Shown piece by piece: positions 1-6,880 of a stretch of DNA of 7,140 nucleotides. This stretch comes from Pseudomonadota bacterium (lineage in GTDB: Bacteria > Pseudomonadota > Gammaproteobacteria > Burkholderiales > Sulfuriferulaceae), in NCBI GenBank assembly GCA_021794855.1, contig JAJYPZ010000055.1:1-7140 (forward strand), given 5' to 3'. Position 1 is the first letter of the stretch. Each line of letters starts with the position of its first letter. Position numbers and translations under genes: made by a program. The notes below the pieces were generated by a model. It did no database searches, was not told the DNA's origin, and saw nothing but the letters and a program-made list of their open reading frames with translations.

Positions 1-9
1 TTCCGATCT
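1..9. other. Probable sequencing-adapter remnant at the contig edge
   Basis: The first nine bases, TTCCGATCT, equal the 3' end of the common Illumina adapter; the reverse complement, AGATCGGAA, is how that adapter begins when read from an insert. The minus-strand EAL gene agrees with its family up to the lysine of the conserved Leu-Lys-Ile-Asp motif and then reads Arg-Ser-Glu instead of Ile-Asp-Arg/Gln-Ser. The neighbouring EAL protein in this window has the normal LKIDRS here. A 2-base deletion in real sequence (AAA ATN GAT CGG reduced to AAA AGATCGG) is the main alternative, because the genuine motif can itself contain GATCGG. Confidence 0.65.
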
Positions 10-2217
10 TTTGAGAAAATCGATATCGAATTTCTTCAGATAGGAAAGCGAAGAATAGCCAGTGCCGAAATCGTCCAGCGAGATGCATACGCCTGCATTG
101 CGTAAAGCCCGTAATTGATGAATGATCGCAGTACTTGCGTCCAGCAGCAAGCCCTCGGTGATTTCCACCACAATGCTGTTGCCGGCCAGATTCAGATCCT
201 TTAAAAACTCAAACCAAGCCTGAAAATTGCCAGGATAGCGGCGAAACTGAACGGGAGAAACATTAACGCTAATCTGAAATTCCTGATGGTACGCAGCGCG
301 CCAGATCGCTGCCTGACGCGCCGTCTGGCGAAATACCCAGTCGCCGATATCGATTATCATCCCTGTTTCTTCGAGCAAAGGGATAAAATCGGCCGGACTG
401 ACCATGCCTCGCTGAGGATGCCGCCAGCGTATCAAGGCTTCCGCCTTGAAAATCGTGTTCTCGGCCAACGATACGATCGGTTGGTACAACACGCAAAATT
501 GCTTGTTTACCAGCGCATTACGCAAGTCGTTGATCAGGCGTCGCCTCGTTTTGGCGCTTTCCTGCATATCCATCGTAAAATAACGGAAGCAATTCCGTCC
601 TTGCGCCTTTGCGGCATACATCGCCTGATCGGCGTTTTTAAGCAGCGTATTCGCATCTGAGGCGTCATCGGGATACACGGTAATACCTATGCTGGCGGAA
701 ATATAGGCTTTTTCTTCACCGAGCTGAATAGGAGCCGATAACTTCAACAGCAAGTTCTGGATAATATGCTCGACCCGATTCAAGCCTTTCAATTCCGAAA
801 TAATAATGCCGAACTCATCGCCACCCAGACGAGCCGTAGTATCCGATTCACGGACGCACAGCTTGATACGGCGGGCCGCTTCGATCAATAGCAAGTCACC
901 CATGCTATGGCCTAGCGAATCGTTGATTTCCTTGAAATTATCCAGATCGATAAACACCAAGGCCATGGGAAGATTTACCCGATCAGTTTTTTTTATTTCC
1001 AGATCGAGTCGGTCCTGAAACATGTGTCGGTTAGGCAGCCGGGTCAGGGTATCGAAATTGGTTTGTTGCCAGATCAGGTCTTCCGCTTCCCTTTTTTTCG
1101 TTATGTCCGATAATAAAGCAACATACCGGTATACCGTTCCGTCTTCATTATAAATAGCATTAATTGTCAGCCATTCCAGATAGGCTTCGCCAGTTTTACG
1201 CCGGTTCCATATTTCTCCCTGCCAATGACCGGTTGCATTCAAAGCATTCCAGATAGTGGCATAAAATGCCCTGTTATGGCGGCCGGAACTCAACAAGCTG
1301 GTTTTTTTCCCTACCGCTTCTTCCCAGCTGTAGCCGGTTAATTCGGTAAATGCGGCATTAATCCATACTATGTTTCCGGTGCTATCGACTACCGACATCG
1401 GCTCGCTGGAATGTTGAAATACCATCGCCGCAAGTTGCTGGGCCTCTTCCGCTTTTTTTCGCTCGGTAATATCGCGCGCCATTGCGACAAATAATTTTTT
1501 ACCGTTACTTTCTTCAACCAGTTGCAGAAATATATCGACTTCGAATTCGGTCAGATCACTACGACGAAACACGGTCTCAAAACGGAGGGTCTCCTGTTCG
1601 CCGGACAACAACGGTAGAATCAGTTGATAAAATCCGGACTTTGAAAATAGCGGCAATATCTGACATGGCGTCATGGTCAGCAACGCTTCCCGACTATATC
1701 CGAGTCCTTGAATTACCCCATGATTCAAATAAACGAAATGCAGCGTATCCGGCTCGAACATAAAAATCATGTCCAGAGTATTGTCCAGAATATTTTTGAA
1801 CCGCAACAGTTCTTCTTCCGCTTGCCGTCGGGCAGTAATATCGCTGGCGATTCCGATGATCCCGGTTACTGATCCCTCGGCGTCGCGAACCTTAACCTTA
1901 ACGATTTCCAGCACATGAGTTTTGCCGTCGGCAAAAGGTAATGTTTCATAAGAAATATGCGGCGTATCCCGGTTAAGACATTCGAGATCGGATTTGATGC
2001 AGCTTTCGGCCAGCGTCGGTCCTAGCGCTTCCACCTGATGTTTGGCGGCGAGGGCATGACTTTCGCACAAACCTACCGAATCGCAAAATGCTTTGTTTAT
2101 AAATCGGTAACGTCCATCTATGCCCAGCAGCCAGATACCAAAAGGCGCATTATCAAGAATTGCCTGCAAGCTATGCTGTTGGAGGACTTCTGGCTGCCCT
2201 GTTTCATTGATATCCAG
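1..2217 (-). CDS. PAS-PAS-PAS-GGDEF-EAL cyclic-di-GMP synthase/phosphodiesterase, 3'-truncated by the window edge
   Basis: A likely bifunctional c-di-GMP turnover enzyme; 739 codons are visible. Counting from the CTG at 2217, three PAS regions lie at about residues 18-133, 141-258 and 264-379, ending in the usual SDITARRQAEE, RDITERKKAEE and SDITKKREAED linkers. GGDEF (about 385-545) has an intact signature at 465-469 and an inhibitory I-site RxxD (R456, D459) five residues before it, so product inhibition is expected. EAL starts near 575: E593 of EAL, N652, E685 and D715-D716 of DDFGTG are present. It is cut after K736, so the late catalytic Glu and Gln and about 100 residues are missing. 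No signal peptide or membrane segment is seen, so it is probably cytoplasmic. An in-frame TAA at 2230-2232 rules out an upstream start. It lies 122 bp downstream of the other c-di-GMP gene, with no clear terminator between, so co-transcription is plausible. The PAS ligands are unknown. Confidence 0.92.
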   Translation of the reverse strand, partial: MDINETGQPEVLQQHSLQAILDNAPFGIWLLGIDGRYRFINKAFCDSVGLCESHALAAKHQVEALGPTLAESCIKSDLECLNRDTPHISYETLPFADGKTHVLEIVKVKVRDAEGSVTGIIGIASDITARRQAEEELLRFKNILDNTLDMIFMFEPDTLHFVYLNHGVIQGLGYSREALLTMTPCQILPLFSKSGFYQLILPLLSGEQETLRFETVFRRSDLTEFEVDIFLQLVEESNGKKLFVAMARDITERKKAEEAQQLAAMVFQHSSEPMSVVDSTGNIVWINAAFTELTGYSWEEAVGKKTSLLSSGRHNRAFYATIWNALNATGHWQGEIWNRRKTGEAYLEWLTINAIYNEDGTVYRYVALLSDITKKREAEDLIWQQTNFDTLTRLPNRHMFQDRLDLEIKKTDRVNLPMALVFIDLDNFKEINDSLGHSMGDLLLIEAARRIKLCVRESDTTARLGGDEFGIIISELKGLNRVEHIIQNLLLKLSAPIQLGEEKAYISASIGITVYPDDASDANTLLKNADQAMYAAKAQGRNCFRYFTMDMQESAKTRRRLINDLRNALVNKQFCVLYQPIVSLAENTIFKAEALIRWRHPQRGMVSPADFIPLLEETGMIIDIGDWVFRQTARQAAIWRAAYHQEFQISVNVSPVQFRRYPGNFQAWFEFLKDLNLAGNSIVVEITEGLLLDASTAIIHQLRALRNAGVCISLDDFGTGYSSLSYLKKFDIDFLKRSE

Positions 2218-2223
2218 CTTTTT

Positions 2224-2229
2224 CTCCTT
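2224..2229 (-). promoter_or_regulatory. Shine-Dalgarno AAGGAG that points to a CTG start
   Basis: On the minus strand AAGGAG is followed by six bases (AAAAAG) and then CTG at 2217-2215, in frame with the PAS-GGDEF-EAL protein. The frame is closed just upstream by TAA at 2232-2230. The nearest ATG (2207-2205) is out of frame and soon hits a stop. The first in-frame TTG (2169-2167) lies at the very edge of PAS1 and has no ribosome site. The motif therefore favours CTG as initiator. Confidence 0.6.
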
Positions 2230-2339
2230 TTATAATTTGTGAGCATATCCATAACCGCAAGTCAAAATATCGATTATGCTGATAGTCGCATTTATACGCT
2301 CGGCATAGTTGTTTAAATTTGCCTGAAAAGCACCGAATA

Positions 2340-4946
2340 TCAATGGCAACTGCTGAGCAGCATCTCAAAGTGCTTGGCGCAAAGCGGTTGACTGAAAAAA
2401 AACCCTTGCCCTTCCTCACAATGCTGGCCTTTGAGAAAATCAACTTGCATTTGCTGTTCCACACCTTCGGCAACCACTTGTTGTTTCAAACTTGTGCCCA
2501 TTGCTATAACTGCGCTTACGATAATGCCATTGCCCTTGGCTGTCAAAATATCCTGCACGAATGAACGGTCTATTTTGAGGACATCGATAGGAAACTGATT
2601 CAGATAACTCAAACTTGAATACCCGGTACCGAAATCGTCTACCGCTATCTGGACGCCCATTTTCTTTAGTTGCTGCAAAACCTGAGTGCTCGATTCAGCA
2701 TCTCGCATCAATACGCTTTCGGTAATTTCCAGTTGCAATGAATCGGGCGACAATTCTGTTTCCTCGAGGATGGCGCGTACTCCGTCGACAAAATCTTTGC
2801 ACCGGAATTCCAACGCGGATATATTCACGGCTATAGATGGGAGTTCGAGGCCGGAATTTTTCCAGCGCTGCGCCTGCAAACAAGCTTCGCGCAACACCCA
2901 GCGTCCGATAGGTACGATCAAACCGCTATCTTCAGCGATCGGTACAAAACGGTTCGGCAACATCACGCCCCATTGCGGGTGAACCCAGCGCAATAATGCT
3001 TCGGCACCGGTAATCTTACCGGTAGCCAGATTCACCTTGGACTGATAATGCAATACCAGCTGTTCACGTATCAGCGCATGGCGCAAACTGGTTTCTATGA
3101 CTTGTCGCTGCACTGCCCGAACGTTCATATCGCTCTTGAAAAACTGATAATTGTTACGACCTTTTTCCTTGGCCTGATACATGGCCGTATCCGCATTCTT
3201 GATCAGGGTTTCGGCATTCTGCCCGTCGGCGGGGAAGATGCTGATCCCGATGCTAGGCGTTACATGCAGATCGTGACCGACTATAAAATGCGACATCGAC
3301 AGCATGTCCAGTATCTTGTCGGCAATCACTGCCGCCCCTTCCTTGTCGCTGTCTTCGGTAAGCAATACGACGAATTCGTCGCCGCCCTGACGACTGACTG
3401 TATCTGAACTGCGTACGCAAGCGCTTAAACGGCGCGCGACCGATTGCAATAATTTATCTCCGATTGCATGTCCCAGGGAGTCGTTGATATGTTTAAAATT
3501 ATCAAGATCGAGAAATAATACGGCCAGATGCGTACCCCGTCTTTCCGCTTGCGAAATGGCTTGAGTTATGCGGTCGTTGAGCAGCAGCCGGTTGGGCAGA
3601 TTGGTCAGAAAATCATGTTGCGCCAAATGAGCCATTTTCATAGCCATCATCTGCACGGCAGAAATATCGTGAAACATGATGACGGCGCCGGAAATTTCGC
3701 CCGTCAAATCGCATACCGGCGCTACAGAATGCTCGATAATCGCTTCGGTACCATCGCGACGGATTAAAATCAGCCCGGTCATCATTGCTATCGGTTTATT
3801 TTGCTGGATAACCCATTCAACCGGATGAATATCGACTTTTCTCGTTGCGCTGTTTACGACGTTCATGACTTTCGCAATCCGGGAACCACGCGCCTCGTCT
3901 CGCGACCAGCCAGTCATATTTTCCGCGGCAACATTCAGATAGTTGACATTCCCTGCCATATCGACGCCTATTACCGCATCACTGATCGAATTAAGTATGA
4001 CTTCGGCACGAGCCTTGTCAAGAAACAGGTCTTCTTCGATCACCAGGCGCTGGATAATATGCTGATGCGCATGCGCAAGAGCGTCTCCGGTCTGTTTTTT
4101 TTCCGTCACATCGCTGCCTTCGATGAATATACCGGTCACCTTGCCTTGAATATCCCTGATCGGCTGATAAATAAAATTCACATAACGAAGAACAGAATGC
4201 GACTTCAAGGAAACCGGCATTTCCCTCCGTACGATCGCCTCTCCCGAAACGTAGGCTTCGTCAAGCAAAGCCAGAAAGTCCTGCTTGGCGAGTTCAGGTA
4301 TCGCCATACGCACGGATTTGCCGATAATTTCACGGTTTCCGATCAATTGCCGTGCAGCCGCATTCGTCAATTCGATTATGTGATCGGGGCCTTTGAGCAA
4401 CATCATGAATCCTGGCGCCTGCTCAAACATCTGTTGCAGTTGATCGGCCGCAAACCGGGTAGTGGCAAAGAAATTTCCGCTACTCGCCGTCTCGGCCCGA
4501 ATTCCACCTATTTTATTGCTTTCATCGTAGATGGGAGAAAACGTCGTTGCAAAATAATGTGCAGCCTGCCGGGCAGCCGAAACGGAAAAATTTGCCGGAG
4601 CTTCGATACGCATCTCATTGCCTGTTTTATGTATTTGCCGATAAATCGATTCTATAAATTCCCGCTCATCAGGCCAGCAGTCCTGCGTACGCTGTCCCAA
4701 TGCGCCCGGATGCCGGTCACCCAGCACCGCCCTGTATGCATCGTTATAGATCTGAATGAAATCCGGCCCCCATACAATTAACGTCGGTAACGCGGAATCG
4801 AGCAATTTCGCTACCGTATCCCGCAAGCTTACGCTCCAGTGATCCATACCGCCGAGAGAGGTCTTCGACCAGTCAAAATCGCGTATCAAGCGAGCCATTT
4901 CTTGGTCTACTGCCAATTCGCCGTGTATGGAATGATTTATATTCAT
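2340..4946 (-). CDS. PAS-PAS-PAS-GGDEF-EAL cyclic-di-GMP synthase/phosphodiesterase, complete
   Basis: This 868-residue protein probably both makes and degrades c-di-GMP. The first region (about 15-150), with the FDWSKTSLG...W...SLRDTV pattern, is the PAS-like module often found at the front of hybrid sensor kinases. A second PAS spans about 168-282. A charged helical linker (283-313) leads to a third PAS (about 314-430), then the HLAQHDFLTNLPNR entry to GGDEF. GGDEF is at 521-525 with I-site R512-x-x-D515. In EAL (about 612-865) I see E649, N708, E740, D770-D771, K791, E827 and Q847, so both active sites look intact. There is no signal peptide or membrane segment. The ATG at 4946 is the first start after an in-frame TAA (4967-4965), but no good Shine-Dalgarno precedes it; Met17 is a possible alternative. 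It is the first gene of the minus-strand pair and is divergent from the glycan genes. The signals sensed cannot be read from sequence. Confidence 0.95.
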   Translation of the reverse strand: MNINHSIHGELAVDQEMARLIRDFDWSKTSLGGMDHWSVSLRDTVAKLLDSALPTLIVWGPDFIQIYNDAYRAVLGDRHPGALGQRTQDCWPDEREFIESIYRQIHKTGNEMRIEAPANFSVSAARQAAHYFATTFSPIYDESNKIGGIRAETASSGNFFATTRFAADQLQQMFEQAPGFMMLLKGPDHIIELTNAAARQLIGNREIIGKSVRMAIPELAKQDFLALLDEAYVSGEAIVRREMPVSLKSHSVLRYVNFIYQPIRDIQGKVTGIFIEGSDVTEKKQTGDALAHAHQHIIQRLVIEEDLFLDKARAEVILNSISDAVIGVDMAGNVNYLNVAAENMTGWSRDEARGSRIAKVMNVVNSATRKVDIHPVEWVIQQNKPIAMMTGLILIRRDGTEAIIEHSVAPVCDLTGEISGAVIMFHDISAVQMMAMKMAHLAQHDFLTNLPNRLLLNDRITQAISQAERRGTHLAVLFLDLDNFKHINDSLGHAIGDKLLQSVARRLSACVRSSDTVSRQGGDEFVVLLTEDSDKEGAAVIADKILDMLSMSHFIVGHDLHVTPSIGISIFPADGQNAETLIKNADTAMYQAKEKGRNNYQFFKSDMNVRAVQRQVIETSLRHALIREQLVLHYQSKVNLATGKITGAEALLRWVHPQWGVMLPNRFVPIAEDSGLIVPIGRWVLREACLQAQRWKNSGLELPSIAVNISALEFRCKDFVDGVRAILEETELSPDSLQLEITESVLMRDAESSTQVLQQLKKMGVQIAVDDFGTGYSSLSYLNQFPIDVLKIDRSFVQDILTAKGNGIIVSAVIAMGTSLKQQVVAEGVEQQMQVDFLKGQHCEEGQGFFFSQPLCAKHFEMLLSSCH

Positions 4947-5478
4947 GTCATTTAGTATTGTTTTTTATGAGGTCTTTTGCTTGAAACTCAATTATTCAAA
5001 ATGATTTTCGGGTCCTGATAGAGTTATTAACTGCCCTGAATTTACCTAACATTCACATTCGAACCGTTAATTAGTCTTCTAGTAACTCCCTATTTTATCA
5101 ATATAAAAGATACTACCGAACGATTCCGTACGATACGCCACATTACCGGATTTTATCGATTTTTGCTGCTGACCGACTCAAACAGAAGGGGTGAGTTATT
5201 GGCTTTTTTTCCGAGACAACCCACTTCATAGATAGCGAAACGAGAAGTATTACTATGTTGCCTCACGTACAGAGCCAGTCTCATCTTCCCACTATTCTAA
5301 AAAGGCCTGCACGATTAAATCGGGCTGATTCAATCATATTGAATGTTGTTTTCAACGTAGCCAATATGTAACAACGCAAATTGCATATTGATGAAGCATG
5401 CCTGGTCGGGCGCTACTCTTCAATACTAATTTTACGCCCAGGGATACAGAGTTCCTTATCCCCAATGAAAGTTATCAA
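4947..5478. other. Divergent intergenic region of about 530 bp without a supported gene
   Basis: Promoters for both divergent transcripts should lie here. No reading frame looks coding. For the minus-strand gene a weak sigma-70-like pair can be drawn: TTGAGT at 4991-4986 and TAAAAA at 4967-4962, with an 18-base spacer. The match to the -10 is poor. I found no convincing -35/-10 pair for the plus-strand operon and no sigma-54 motif. An 11-bp inverted repeat, AGTTA-T-TAACT, lies at 5022-5032. A stem ACTCA/TGAGT (5176-5180 with 5192-5196) sits a few bases before a T7 run at 5204-5210, but it is too weak to call a terminator. The part at 5312-5391 is described separately. Confidence 0.7.
5312..5391. 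promoter_or_regulatory. Cluster of short inverted repeats, candidate operator region
   Basis: Five perfect inverted repeats fall within 80 bp, about 90-170 bp upstream of the mutase start. They are CGATT-A-AATCG at 5312-5322; ATTCAAT-CAT-ATTGAAT at 5328-5344; GTTG-TTTT-CAAC at 5345-5356; CAATATG (5362-5368) facing CATATTG (5384-5390); and GCAA-A-TTGC at 5376-5384. The word CATATTG occurs three times (5335-5341 and 5384-5390 on plus, 5362-5368 on minus). Symmetry of this kind suits dimeric transcription factors, but AT-rich intergenic DNA also yields such words by chance. The regulator is not identifiable. Confidence 0.35.
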
Positions 5479-6858
5479 ATGTCAGAAAAAAAAATCGTCA
5501 TTATCGGCGCAGGCCCTACCGGACTTGGTGCAGCTTATCGTCTGCAAGAGCTGGGCTACAGCAATTTCGTTATTCTGGAAGCCGCCAACAAGGTTGGCGG
5601 GCTCGCCGCCTCGGAAAAAAGCCCTAACGGATTCATCTACGATATAGGGGGACACGTTCTGTTTTCGCATTACGAATATTTCGATAAATTATTCGATAAA
5701 CTGATGGGTGACGATTATCAGGAATTGGTACGAGAATCCTGGGTATGGATGTTCGACCGTTTTCTCCCCTATCCTTTCCAGAATAACATTAAATTTCTCC
5801 CCCCTGAAATTGTGCTGGAATGCTTAATCGGGCTAATTGAAGCCCAAAAACTGCCTTTTGATTTAAATCGCTTCAATAATTTCGAGGAATTCATTTATGG
5901 GGTATTCGGTGCCGGGATAGCCAAATATTTCATGATGCCTTACAACTTCAAGGTTTGGGCTCATCCGCCGAAAATGATGAACAAAGAATGGATAGGCGAG
6001 CGTGTTTCCATCGTTGATTTGAAACGGGTATTAGGCAATGTCATTCTCGATCGCGACGATGTGGCCTGGGGACCGAATTCGACCTTCAAATATCCCCGCT
6101 TCGGTGGAACCGGGGAAATATACGCCAGGATGCAGCCCTACGTTCAGGCACAATTGCGGCTTAATACCCGCGTCATCGGCATCGATGCGGAAAAACACGA
6201 AGTGCTGCTCGAAAATGGCCAACGCGAATCGTACGATCACCTGATGTCGACCGCACCTCTCGATCAATTGATTCTATCCATGAAAAACCAGGTACCGGCA
6301 GAAATTTCAGAACACGCCTCCCGACTACAGCATTCTGGATCGTTCATCGTTGGCATAGGCATTAAACAGCCCAGCCCTTCCAAAAAATGCTGGATGTATT
6401 TTCCCGAGGACAATTGTCCCTATTATCGGCTGACGTACCTGTCCAACTATTCTCCTGACGTCGTTCCCGATACCAGAACCCATTATTCATTGCTCGCCGA
6501 GATTTCGCGTTCGCCGTATAAACCGGTCGATCGCGACACGGTAATAGAAGATACGATACAGGGTTTGATCAACACCCGCATCATTTCAGAAGCCGACCGC
6601 AAGGACATCGTCGACACCTATCTGATCGAACGCGACTACACCTACCCCTTGCCCGGCCTGGCAAGAGATGCGGCGCTAAATGCTCTTCATCCCTATCTCG
6701 AATCGCTGGACATCTATTCTCGCGGACGTTTCGGTGCCTGGCGCTACGAAGTGGCCAATATGGATCATTCGGTAGCACAGGGGGTCGAATGGGCGAATCG
6801 CATAGTACAGGGTGACAAGGACAACGAACTTACCTATCTGGCAAAACGAGGCTGTTGA
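5479..6858 (+). CDS. glf: UDP-galactopyranose mutase, eukaryotic-type, FAD-dependent
   Basis: Predicted to interconvert UDP-galactopyranose and UDP-galactofuranose in the cytoplasm, using reduced FAD. The 459-residue protein opens with a Rossmann FAD site, GAGPTG (10-15), acidic E34 and GG at 40-41. Its blocks GGHVLFSH (57-64), PYPFQNN (97-103), PYNFKVWA (154-161), WIGERV (171-176), CWMYFPEDNCPYYR (304-317) and GRFGAWRYEVANMDHS (416-431) follow the Aspergillus-type enzyme rather than the Klebsiella/E. coli type. Equivalents of remembered fungal active-site residues are present: H59, R175, N200, W305, Y307, R317, Y324, Y389, Y423 and N427. It is shorter than the fungal enzyme (about 510), mainly through loss of an insert after SNYSP. 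I chose ATG 5479 because homologues begin just before the FAD motif; the in-frame ATG at 5398 would add 27 unlike residues and has no ribosome site. A glycosyltransferase follows by 22 bp. General annotation may call it an amine oxidase or protoporphyrinogen-oxidase-like protein. Confidence 0.85.
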   Translation: MSEKKIVIIGAGPTGLGAAYRLQELGYSNFVILEAANKVGGLAASEKSPNGFIYDIGGHVLFSHYEYFDKLFDKLMGDDYQELVRESWVWMFDRFLPYPFQNNIKFLPPEIVLECLIGLIEAQKLPFDLNRFNNFEEFIYGVFGAGIAKYFMMPYNFKVWAHPPKMMNKEWIGERVSIVDLKRVLGNVILDRDDVAWGPNSTFKYPRFGGTGEIYARMQPYVQAQLRLNTRVIGIDAEKHEVLLENGQRESYDHLMSTAPLDQLILSMKNQVPAEISEHASRLQHSGSFIVGIGIKQPSPSKKCWMYFPEDNCPYYRLTYLSNYSPDVVPDTRTHYSLLAEISRSPYKPVDRDTVIEDTIQGLINTRIISEADRKDIVDTYLIERDYTYPLPGLARDAALNALHPYLESLDIYSRGRFGAWRYEVANMDHSVAQGVEWANRIVQGDKDNELTYLAKRGC

Positions 6859-6867
6859 TAATTTTTA

Positions 6868-6873
6868 CAGGAG
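6868..6873 (+). promoter_or_regulatory. Shine-Dalgarno of the glycosyltransferase gene
   Basis: CAGGAG followed by seven bases and ATG at 6881 gives a strong ribosome site that fixes this start. It lies inside the 22-bp gap after the mutase stop codon, consistent with one operon whose second gene has its own efficient initiation. Confidence 0.8.
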
Positions 6874-6880
6874 ATTGAAA

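Noticed and set aside
286..660. Plus-strand open frame of 124 codons
   Set aside because: It lies antisense to the EAL and GGDEF coding region of the truncated gene, which has unmistakable catalytic motifs on the other strand.
2235..2260. TTGACT on the minus strand as a -35 for a separate promoter of the downstream c-di-GMP gene
   Set aside because: There is no -10 at a usual spacing. The AT-rich TTATAA is about 24 bases away and abuts the ribosome site, leaving no room for a leader.
2204..2473. Minus-strand open frame of 89 codons spanning the gap between the two c-di-GMP genes
   Set aside because: Much of it overlaps the EAL C-terminus in another frame. It has no ribosome site or recognisable composition, and it ends by chance just inside the next gene.
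3801..4781. Long plus-strand open frame of 326 codons
   Set aside because: It is entirely antisense to the PAS and linker coding of the complete c-di-GMP gene. The minus-strand frame has clear domain matches; the plus-strand translation resembles no family I know.
5175..5210. Possible rho-independent terminator (ACTCA/TGAGT stem followed by T7)
   Set aside because: The stem is only 5-6 pairs with an 11-base loop, is not GC-rich and is separated from the T-run by several bases. No gene ends just upstream.
5398..5478. 27-residue N-terminal extension of the mutase from the ATG at 5398
   Set aside because: The extra residues do not resemble the family, no Shine-Dalgarno precedes that ATG, and homologues begin directly before the FAD motif as Met 5479 does.
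5381..5647. Plus-strand open frame overlapping the start of the mutase
   Set aside because: It is out of frame with the mutase, which has an obvious FAD-binding motif in the same stretch. It is a shadow frame.
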